NCBI GenBank assembly: GCA_945871625.1
Contig: CAMBWL010000060.1
Span: 1-6,044 of the forward strand
Direction: 5' to 3'
Length of the DNA stretch: 6,044 nt
Origin: Bifidobacterium breve
GTDB taxonomy: Bacteria > Actinomycetota > Acidimicrobiia > Acidimicrobiales > Ilumatobacteraceae
In this document: positions 1 through 5,564 of the stretch, in pieces
Numbering within the stretch: position 1 is the stretch's first letter
How the letters are laid out: each line of letters begins with the position of its first letter
Made by a program: the position numbers and the translations under genes
The notes under the pieces: generated by a model
What the model was told of the DNA's origin: nothing
The model's database searches: none
What the model saw: the letters and a program-made list of their open reading frames with translations, nothing else

Positions 1-536
1 GGCTTGGGGTCGCAGTTGCCCCGAACCAAGTTGTAATACTTGCCCGAATAATTCGTCTCTTCTTGAGTCCACATTGAGCGCACGATTTCAACGCACTCAC
101 GCAACATCGCAATACGCACTTTCGGCTCAGGAAAATCGAACCCATAGCCCCGACATTCGTTCTCATACCAACCCGCACCGATACCCCAGTCAAGTCGACC
201 ACCCGAAATCACATCGAGCGTCGAAGTAATTTTTGCCAACAAACTCGGTTCACGATACAAATTGCACCCGACCATTTGACCGAGTCTGATTTTGGATGTT
301 CGCTGACTCATCGCCGCCATGACCGTCCAGCATTCAAACACCGCCTCATGAGCCGGACGTGGCACGTTATGAAAGTGGTCGTAGACCCAAATCGAGTCGT
401 AACCAAGTTTTTCTGCCAACTGGGCGATCTCAACTGCTTTGTTCCATTTAGCAACTGGGTCAGAGATAGAAACTAGTTCCATTTTCCAACCCTGCGGAAT
501 AAAAACTCCGAATGTCGTGTGCTGTTTAGCCGTCAC
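1..536 (-). CDS. LLM-class (luciferase-like) flavin/F420-dependent oxidoreductase, 3' end cut by the window edge
   Basis: Only the N-terminal 178 residues are inside the window; the C-terminus lies beyond position 1. The protein opens with a short beta strand, FGVFIPQGWK (residues 9-18). GYDSIWVYDHF follows at 45-55, then a long conserved block at 85-127 containing NLYREPSLLAK, DVISGGRLDWGIGAGWYENE and later YGFDFPEP (131-138). This is the bacterial-luciferase TIM-barrel pattern, and it most resembles the actinobacterial branch that uses coenzyme F420. Cofactor choice is inferred from that resemblance; the substrate is unknown. I chose the GTG at 536 rather than the internal ATG at 480 because the latter would delete the first beta strand (GVFIPQG). 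The GTG overlaps the TGA stop of the upstream acyl-CoA dehydrogenase as GTGA, and GGAG lies 10 bases upstream at 547-550, so the two genes are probably translationally coupled. Full-length relatives are about 300-340 residues. Confidence 0.88.
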   Translation of the reverse strand, partial: MTAKQHTTFGVFIPQGWKMELVSISDPVAKWNKAVEIAQLAEKLGYDSIWVYDHFHNVPRPAHEAVFECWTVMAAMSQRTSKIRLGQMVGCNLYREPSLLAKITSTLDVISGGRLDWGIGAGWYENECRGYGFDFPEPKVRIAMLRECVEIVRSMWTQEETNYSGKYYNLVRGNCDPK

Positions 537-1753
537 AACGGCAGGTCTCCGGTCGCAGCCTTTGTTGAGCCGTGATCTTTGTAAGCGGCAATAGTGCGTT
601 GGGCGATGCGCATTTGATGAATCTCATCGGCGCCGTCGGCGAAGCGGCTCCATCGGGCCTGTTGCAACATGTGCGCCAGTGGTGTGTCGGTTGAATAGCC
701 GAGCGCACCATGCACCTGAATCGCACGATCGATAATTCTCCACAAACTATTGGCGACGAAATGCTTCGCCATTGAAACTTCTGAGGTGAAACTCTGGCCG
801 TTTTCAATTTTGTATGCCGCATGCAAGACCATCAACTTGCATTGGTAAAGCTCCATTGAAGAGTCGGCGATCAACCATTGGATACCCTGTTTCTCGGCAA
901 GCACCGAGCCGTGCGAATAACGCTTCAGCGCACGGTCGACCATCATGTCGAGCGCGATCTCTGCTTGACCGATCCAGCGCATGCAATGTGCGAGTCGTGC
1001 TGGCCCGAGGCGATACTGACCCAGCAAGTGACCTTGTCCTCGCCCACCCAACATATTTTTCGCCGATACACGAAGATCTTGGATCAAAATCTCGCAGTGA
1101 TTATGGCCACCCGACATAGTTTCGACGTCTCGTACGATGTTGAAACCTTCGCTGGGTATATCAACGATGAAGCACGAGTTCGCGGCCTGGGGCAGATCAG
1201 GATTGTCTTCGGTGCGCGCGACCAACAGCGCAAACTGCGCGCCACGCGCCCCCGAAATAAACCATTTATGTCCGTTGATCACCCATTCATCGCCGTCTTG
1301 ATACGCCTGAGTTTTAATCAGGGTCGGGTCGATACCCGCGACTTCTGGCTCGGTCATCGCAAAGCAGCTTCGAGCCGTGCCATTACATAGCGGACGCAAA
1401 TACTTTTCTTTTTGCTCATCTGTCGCCCAGTGCAGCAGCGTGTGTTGGTTGCCCTCATCAGGCGCCTGAGCATTCAGAACGAACGGGCCGATGCTCACTT
1501 TGGCGGCCTCAGCAGAAACAGCCGCCATTGCCGTTGGACCTAGGCCCATGCCACCCCATTCGGCAGGCATATGCGGCAGCCAAAGATTCCATTTCTCTCG
1601 TGCGGACCCACGCAATTTGACGATCGTGCGCACAACTTCACCGCGATCTTTCTGATCGATTGCGTCCCATTGAGGTCGAACCTCGGTGTCCATAAATTCG
1701 CGCACCTTGAGGCGAACTTTTTCTACTTCTGGCGTAAAAGTAAAATCAATCAA
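533..1753 (-). CDS. Acyl-CoA dehydrogenase family protein (ACAD10/11-like)
   Basis: 406 residues, a normal length for a soluble FAD-dependent acyl-CoA dehydrogenase. These enzymes oxidise an acyl-CoA at the alpha-beta bond and pass electrons to an electron-transfer flavoprotein. Visible family signatures are FAMTEP (131-136) and HKWFISGA (162-169) in the central beta domain, and QVHGALGYS (346-354) in the C-terminal helical domain. FADGADEIHQ (371-380) covers the catalytic loop. In medium-chain enzymes that loop reads EGT with a catalytic Glu; here the aligned residue is Asp373, as in ACAD10/11-type proteins, which suggests an unusual or branched acyl substrate. The start is TTG at 1753: an in-frame TGA lies about ten codons upstream with no ATG or GTG between. 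GGAG at 1764-1767 is 10 bases upstream of the TTG. It is divergent from menG across a 91-base gap and leads a two-gene operon with the luciferase-like oxidoreductase. The substrate cannot be named from sequence. Confidence 0.93.
   Translation of the reverse strand: MIDFTFTPEVEKVRLKVREFMDTEVRPQWDAIDQKDRGEVVRTIVKLRGSAREKWNLWLPHMPAEWGGMGLGPTAMAAVSAEAAKVSIGPFVLNAQAPDEGNQHTLLHWATDEQKEKYLRPLCNGTARSCFAMTEPEVAGIDPTLIKTQAYQDGDEWVINGHKWFISGARGAQFALLVARTEDNPDLPQAANSCFIVDIPSEGFNIVRDVETMSGGHNHCEILIQDLRVSAKNMLGGRGQGHLLGQYRLGPARLAHCMRWIGQAEIALDMMVDRALKRYSHGSVLAEKQGIQWLIADSSMELYQCKLMVLHAAYKIENGQSFTSEVSMAKHFVANSLWRIIDRAIQVHGALGYSTDTPLAHMLQQARWSRFADGADEIHQMRIAQRTIAAYKDHGSTKAATGDLPL
547..550 (-). promoter_or_regulatory. 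Ribosome binding site inside the acyl-CoA dehydrogenase gene, for the luciferase-like gene
   Basis: GGAG on the minus strand lies within the last codons of the acyl-CoA dehydrogenase, 10 bases before the GTG at 536. It decides the start of the luciferase-like oxidoreductase in favour of this GTG over the ATG 56 bases further on, which has no purine-rich site and would remove a conserved strand. Confidence 0.5.
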
Positions 1754-1763
1754 GACAAAGGTT

Positions 1764-1767
1764 CTCC
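1764..1767 (-). promoter_or_regulatory. Ribosome binding site supporting the TTG start of the acyl-CoA dehydrogenase
   Basis: On the minus strand GGAG (extending to GGAGA) sits 10 bases before the TTG at 1753. It supports this non-ATG start, because no ATG or GTG is available between the upstream in-frame stop and the TTG. The spacing is on the long side, but the same GGAG with a 10-base gap precedes the GTG of the downstream gene. Confidence 0.5.
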
Positions 1768-1786
1768 ATCCGTTAGTTTGTCAGAC

Positions 1787-1797
1787 TTGTGTCACAA
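1787..1797. promoter_or_regulatory. Palindrome TTGTGTCACAA in the divergent gap, candidate operator
   Basis: The 91-base gap between the acyl-CoA dehydrogenase (leftward) and menG (rightward) contains TTGTG-T-CACAA, a perfect 5-base inverted repeat around one central base. It has no following T-run, so a terminator is unlikely. Its position, about 34 bases from the TTG start and 48 from the GTG start, would suit a repressor or activator acting on one or both divergent promoters. No regulator gene is visible nearby, and a chance palindrome of this size cannot be excluded. Confidence 0.3.
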
Positions 1798-1831
1798 AAC
1801 TACTACCGGTCTCGCCAACAAAGATACCCCC

Positions 1832-1837
1832 TAGCCT
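1832..1837 (+). promoter_or_regulatory. Possible -10 box (TAGCCT) for a leaderless menG transcript
   Basis: TAGCCT fits the loose TAnnnT form of an actinobacterial -10 element. It ends seven bases before the GTG start of menG, so transcription could begin at or next to the start codon. This would fit the absence of any ribosome binding site before that GTG. No good -35 is seen at the matching distance. An alternative is TTGTCA (1778-1783) with a poor -10, TACTAC (1801-1806), 17 bases downstream. Both are weak. Confidence 0.22.
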
Positions 1838-1844
1838 GAATTAC

Positions 1845-2564
1845 GTGCAGCCAAAAGACCGCAAGCGCCGCAAATGGGATCGCCAAGATTTGCCAAAAGG
1901 CGCAGAAAAAGTTGAAGCGGTGCGCGAAATGTTCGACGCGATCGCCCCAAGATACGATTTTGTAAATCGTTTGATGACGTTTCGACTCGATGTTCGATGG
2001 CGCAAACGCACTATCCGCGCTCTCGACCTGCCAAAAGGCTCGAGGGTGCTGGATCTGGCGAGTGGCACCGGCGACCTGTGCATCGAACTTGAAAAAAACG
2101 GCTACGAACCAATATCCATGGACTTGTCTTTTGGGATGCTGAGCGCGGACCGAAGCGGAGCCCCGAGAACTCAGGTCGACATTTTGAAACTGCCGATACC
2201 CAACGCCGGTGTTGACGGCATCACCTGCGGTTTCGCTTTACGCAATCTCGAAAACTTGCAATTATTTTTCATCGAACTTGCACGAGTTACGCGCCATGGC
2301 GGACGAATCGCCCTGCTCGATGTGAGCGTGCCGACGAATCGGTTGGTTCGTTTCGGCAATGGCATCTACTTCGGCAAAATCGTGCCAATTATTGGTGGCT
2401 TACTTTCTGACCGAGCCGCCTACAAATATTTGCCAAGAAGCGTCGCCTATTTGCCGCCACCCGCAGACTTGATTTCGATGCTCAAGCAAACTGGGTTTGA
2501 CGATGCGACCCATCAGCAACTTTCAGGCGGACTCACACAACTGATAGTTGCGACACGAAACTAG
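1845..2564 (+). CDS. menG: Demethylmenaquinone methyltransferase (MenG/UbiE family)
   Basis: SAM-dependent methyltransferase for the last step of menaquinone synthesis, C-methylation of demethylmenaquinone at the membrane surface. At 239 residues from the GTG at 1845 it has the usual family length. Signatures in order: VREMFDAIAPRYDFVNRLM (26-44, the UbiE N-terminal motif), VLDLASGTGD (68-77, SAM motif I), CGFALRNLEN (128-137, matching the family FGLRN motif) and YKYLPRSVAYLP (193-204). GGLTQLIVA closes the protein. The usual EFSKP-like segment after motif III reads LDVSVPTN (158-165) here. The reading frame is open back to 1686, but the extra residues overlap the divergent acyl-CoA dehydrogenase gene and are unlike the family, so I take GTG 1845. 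No ribosome binding site precedes it. I prefer MenG over UbiE because menF, menD and menH are neighbours. menF follows with no gap. Confidence 0.92.
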   Translation: MQPKDRKRRKWDRQDLPKGAEKVEAVREMFDAIAPRYDFVNRLMTFRLDVRWRKRTIRALDLPKGSRVLDLASGTGDLCIELEKNGYEPISMDLSFGMLSADRSGAPRTQVDILKLPIPNAGVDGITCGFALRNLENLQLFFIELARVTRHGGRIALLDVSVPTNRLVRFGNGIYFGKIVPIIGGLLSDRAAYKYLPRSVAYLPPPADLISMLKQTGFDDATHQQLSGGLTQLIVATRN

Positions 2565-3758
2565 ATGCGCTCAACAACCAAGTTGCTTTCGACGGTCACT
2601 GACCAGCAAATTGACCTCAACGATTTTGCTGGCGACGCTGGTTACTTGTTCGTACGTGACGGCATCGGTGTCGCCGGCCGGGGCGTAGCGGCGCGCGTTG
2701 GTCGCGAAAAAGTTGAATCAGTATTGCGACAAATAGACGACTCGAACTCGAGCGGCGTTGATGGCGCCGGGCCGATCGCCATAGGTTGCATCCCGTTTAT
2801 CAGCTCCGACGCGCATGAATTTGTTATACCGAAAATTGTCGTCGGTAAAACAGAATCAGGTCAACAATGGTTGACGCAAATCGATGACTCACGCTTTGAT
2901 TTTGTGCCGCCAACAAAGACAAAACCGGTGGCCGCGTCGTTTTCGGTTAATCAAGGTGTCACCATCGAGCATTATCTTGAGGCAGTACGACTTACCGCCA
3001 AAGCCGTGGCAGAAAATCGACTAGCCAAGGCAGTCATCGCGCGGGACATTTTTGTGACCTCCGATAAAAGTTTCGATATCGCGGCGATCATGCAACGGCT
3101 GAGGGCATCATTCGGATCAAGTTACAGATTCTTGGTGGATGGATTTATCGGCGCATCACCTGAACTCTTGATCGCCGTGAACGGCAACCATGTTTCAAGT
3201 CATCCACTCGCAGGCACAGCCCCGCGCACCGGCAATGCATCTGCAGATCAAAAAATTGCAGAAACTTTGATCGCCAGTACAAAAAACCAGCTAGAACATC
3301 GCATCGTGATTGATATGGTCCACGACACTTTGTTGCCATGGTGCTCATATCTAGATTGGCAAGCCGAGCCTTCCATCGTTGCAGTCGCCAATGTGCAACA
3401 TCTGGGTACTGAAATCTCTGGGCAACTCAGTGAACCTCGACCGAGCGTGCTTGAACTTGCCTATGCACTCTCACCTACTCCGGCACTTGGCGGCGCACCC
3501 CGCGATGTAGCACTTGCACAAATCGCACTAGTTGAAGGTATGTCTCGGGGACGCTATGGCGGCGCAGTTGGCTATTTCAATAAGCATGGAGATGGCAGAT
3601 TTGCAGTATCGATTCGCTGCGCCGAGTTTGACCAAGCCAGAACCACTGCACGTTTATTTGCTGGTGGAGGCATCGTCGCTGACAGCGAACCAGAGAGCGA
3701 ACTTGCTGAGACTCAAGCGAAGTTTCAAGCAATGTTGGCCGCGCTGATTCGACCATGA
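2565..3758 (+). CDS. menF: Isochorismate synthase (MenF-type chorismate-binding enzyme)
   Basis: 397 residues, normal for the family. It isomerises chorismate to isochorismate with Mg2+, the entry step of menaquinone synthesis. The N-terminal third is poorly conserved; the chorismate-binding domain runs from about residue 130 to 395. Visible motifs are LAKAVIAR (153-160, Lys155 at the expected general-base position), GASPELL (196-202), HPLAGTAPR (213-221) and KNQLEHRIVIDMV (240-252). LSPTPALGGAPR (302-313), GRYGGAVGYF (329-338) and GGGIVADSEPESELAET (367-383) complete the set. Glu200 and Glu244 fall where EntC/MenF have the general-acid and Mg-binding glutamates; this alignment is by eye. Anthranilate, aminodeoxychorismate and salicylate synthases share the fold. 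The KAVIAR motif and the menG/menD/menH context favour MenF. The ATG follows the menG TAG directly and has no clear ribosome binding site, so translation probably depends on coupling to menG. Confidence 0.93.
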   Translation: MRSTTKLLSTVTDQQIDLNDFAGDAGYLFVRDGIGVAGRGVAARVGREKVESVLRQIDDSNSSGVDGAGPIAIGCIPFISSDAHEFVIPKIVVGKTESGQQWLTQIDDSRFDFVPPTKTKPVAASFSVNQGVTIEHYLEAVRLTAKAVAENRLAKAVIARDIFVTSDKSFDIAAIMQRLRASFGSSYRFLVDGFIGASPELLIAVNGNHVSSHPLAGTAPRTGNASADQKIAETLIASTKNQLEHRIVIDMVHDTLLPWCSYLDWQAEPSIVAVANVQHLGTEISGQLSEPRPSVLELAYALSPTPALGGAPRDVALAQIALVEGMSRGRYGGAVGYFNKHGDGRFAVSIRCAEFDQARTTARLFAGGGIVADSEPESELAETQAKFQAMLAALIRP

Positions 3759-3771
3759 GTATTGCGCAAAA
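3759..3771. other. 13-base convergent junction of menF and menD with palindrome TTGCGCAA
   Basis: Only 13 bases separate the TGA of menF from the TGA of menD on the other strand. The gap contains TTGCGCAA (3762-3769), a perfect 8-base palindrome with no loop, too short for a classical intrinsic terminator. Neither strand shows a GC-rich stem followed by a T-run here. Transcripts from the two sides must either end by a factor-dependent mechanism or run into the opposing gene. Confidence 0.45.
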
Positions 3772-5481
3772 TCAACTTCTCTGCAACGCCGCCGAGACCA
3801 TCTGATTTATCCGCTCGTGTACCCGAACATTCTCAGAGCGATCGGTTGAAACACGAATTAAAAATGGGCCGTGCTGATTGACTGCCTCAGCGAACGCATC
3901 AAGATTAGAGATCGTCTCGGCGGGTATCTGATGGGCTTTCGCCAACATAGAAATATCAACTTTGTGGGGAGTCCCGAAAATCTTTTCGAACTTGTCTTGG
4001 TCTAGATCCGATGCTTGCGGTAGGAACGAAAATATTCCGCCACCGCCATTGTCAATCACGACAATTCTTAAGTCAATTTTGCGGCCCGCCAAATTGATCA
4101 GCCCGTTGGTGTCGTGCAACAGAGCGAGGTCACCGATCAGCAAACTCGTCGGTTCTTTTGTCGCCAAAGCCACTCCAACCGCAGTACTCACGACGCCGTC
4201 AATACCATTGACCCCGCGGTTGGCATGAACCGTAAGACCCGTGCGCGGGGCGCCGAACCATTCAACATCGCGAATCGGCATCGAACTAGAGACGACTAGG
4301 TGCGACGACTCGGGCAACATCGAGCAAAGTGCACGAGCGATCGCCGGTTCGGTCAACGTCGGCTCGTTTGTCAGCGCTTCATTGATCGCCATTTGCGCTG
4401 CCTCTTCGGCACGCGACCATTCGGTGATCCACTCGCTATCAGAATTAACGCCATGGCTGGCAGCAACATCGGCACAAAGTCCGTCGATTTCGCCGACAAG
4501 GTGCATTTCTGTTCGCCGTTCAGGGTCGACGAGTTTTTGTGTGGTTGTCAAGACCACTTGTGTCGCGACCGACGACGCCAACCAAGTATTGGTGACTTTA
4601 GATGCGGGTGGAGTTCCGAGACGCAGAATAACTTCGGGTTGATGATTTTGTGCAAACAGCGAGTTACGCAAAATTGAATCAAAGGCGGCGATGACGAACT
4701 TGTTTTTTACCCGAGCCACGCTGCGCGGATCAGCGAAGATCGGCCAACCAAGTTGCTCGGCTAGTTGCAGCACCGAACTGAGCAGGTATGTTTCGGGTCC
4801 GGCAATGATCAGGCCGCGTTTGCTGCCAAGAAGATAGAGCAGTTTTCGTTGCTGTCGCGAAGAGATTTCGGCAAAAGATTTCATGATCATTTCAGGACGA
4901 TGCTCGTTGATTTGTGGTAACTCTGTTGCAACTCCAACCAAGGGCTCGCGAAACTGAAGATTCAAGTGCACGGGGCCCGAACTTTGTGAATCACCGGCAC
5001 CGAGTGCGGCAGAGAACATTTCATGCGCAAGGGCCCGCCATGAATCTCGTTGCAAATCATCGGCCACATCAGCATTGAAAAATTTCCGAACTGCATCGCC
5101 GTAGAGACCGTGCTGGTTGATGGTTTGAGGCGCGCCTACACCCTGTAGTTCTGGGGGTCTGTCGGCGGTACAAACCAACATCGGTACCTCGGCGTGACTT
5201 GCCTCGACAACAGCCGGATGAAACTCAACTGCGGCGGTGCCTGAGGTACACAAGAGAATTGCCGGCACACCCGATGCCTTGGCGATGCCGAGTGCGGCAA
5301 AACTTGCGCTGCGTTCATCGTGGAAGATATGCATTTCGATTTCTGATCGATTGGAGATTTCGAGGACCATCGGCGTCGACCGTGAGCCGGGTGAGACCAC
5401 TGCGTGACGCACCCCGCAGAGCACCCATTCATCCACCAAAGTGGCACAAAAGGTCGCCGTGGTCGCAGCCGAAGAAGCCAT
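3772..5481 (-). CDS. menD: 2-succinyl-5-enolpyruvyl-6-hydroxy-3-cyclohexene-1-carboxylate (SEPHCHC) synthase
   Basis: Thiamine-diphosphate enzyme of the cytoplasm that decarboxylates 2-oxoglutarate and adds the succinyl-semialdehyde unit to isochorismate, the second step of menaquinone synthesis. 569 residues from the ATG at 5481, close to the usual 550-570. Motifs: VVSPGSRSTP (28-37), FHDERSASFAALG (53-65), TSGTA (79-83), TADRPPEL (105-112) and GAPQ (116-119). NRGVNGIDG (421-429) follows, then the ThDP-binding stretch GDLALLHDTNG (450-460) leading to VIDNGGGGIFSFLPQ (475-489). Glu56 corresponds to the ThDP-activating Glu55 of E. coli MenD; Arg34, Arg108 and Gln119 are likewise one residue offset from known active-site positions. 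The frame stays open to 5607, but those 42 extra residues are unlike MenD and would overlap menH, so ATG 5481 is preferred. AGAGG lies only one base from that ATG, too close for a normal ribosome binding site. It is divergent from menH and convergent with menF. Confidence 0.95.
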   Translation of the reverse strand: MASSAATTATFCATLVDEWVLCGVRHAVVSPGSRSTPMVLEISNRSEIEMHIFHDERSASFAALGIAKASGVPAILLCTSGTAAVEFHPAVVEASHAEVPMLVCTADRPPELQGVGAPQTINQHGLYGDAVRKFFNADVADDLQRDSWRALAHEMFSAALGAGDSQSSGPVHLNLQFREPLVGVATELPQINEHRPEMIMKSFAEISSRQQRKLLYLLGSKRGLIIAGPETYLLSSVLQLAEQLGWPIFADPRSVARVKNKFVIAAFDSILRNSLFAQNHQPEVILRLGTPPASKVTNTWLASSVATQVVLTTTQKLVDPERRTEMHLVGEIDGLCADVAASHGVNSDSEWITEWSRAEEAAQMAINEALTNEPTLTEPAIARALCSMLPESSHLVVSSSMPIRDVEWFGAPRTGLTVHANRGVNGIDGVVSTAVGVALATKEPTSLLIGDLALLHDTNGLINLAGRKIDLRIVVIDNGGGGIFSFLPQASDLDQDKFEKIFGTPHKVDISMLAKAHQIPAETISNLDAFAEAVNQHGPFLIRVSTDRSENVRVHERINQMVSAALQRS

Positions 5482-5502
5482 GCCTCTATCGTGGCAGCAA
5501 TG

Positions 5503-5530
5503 AGAGTAAAAAGTTTGTCGACTGTGGCAA
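5503..5530 (-). promoter_or_regulatory. Candidate menD promoter (TTGCCA, 16 bases, TACTCT)
   Basis: Read on the minus strand, TTGCCA (5525-5530) matches five of six bases of the -35 consensus. It is followed after 16 bases by TACTCT (5503-5508), which has the TAnnnT form of a -10. Transcription would start near 5496 and give a leader of about 15 bases before the ATG at 5481. This is the best promoter-like pair in either divergent gap, but it was judged by eye. Confidence 0.4.
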
Positions 5531-5545
5531 ACCTCACAATGCCAC
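5524..5545. repeat. Inverted repeat GTGGCA-N10-TGCCAC between menD and menH, candidate operator
   Basis: The 83-base gap between menD and menH holds a perfect 6-base inverted repeat with a 10-base spacer: GTGGCA at 5524-5529 and TGCCAC at 5540-5545. A third copy of GTGGCA occurs at 5491-5496, exactly 33 bases from the first, close to three DNA turns. The left arm overlaps the predicted -35 of menD, so a bound protein could block that promoter. No T-run follows, so it is not a terminator. It could be a weak RNA hairpin in a menH leader if transcription starts upstream. Confidence 0.35.
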
Positions 5546-5564
5546 GCCCGCCGAGCACCATCTG

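Noticed and set aside
276..476. 66-residue plus-strand open frame
   Set aside because: It is antisense to the well-conserved luciferase-like oxidoreductase and shows no domain.
878..1390. 170-residue open frame on the plus strand
   Set aside because: It lies wholly antisense to the acyl-CoA dehydrogenase, whose family motifs are intact. The translation has no recognisable domain, and there is no promoter or ribosome binding site.
1686..1844. Longer menG start at ATG 1686
   Set aside because: The extra 53 residues overlap the 5' end of the divergent acyl-CoA dehydrogenase and both promoter regions. They do not resemble the MenG N-terminus, and the GTG at 1845 gives the usual family length.
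3532..3747. 71-residue plus-strand frame inside menF
   Set aside because: It overlaps the conserved C-terminal chorismate-binding motifs of menF in another frame, so it is a shadow.
5524..5545. Inverted repeat read as an intrinsic terminator or riboswitch
   Set aside because: The stem is only six bases with a ten-base loop and no T-run, and it lies between two divergent gene starts, where no transcript should end.
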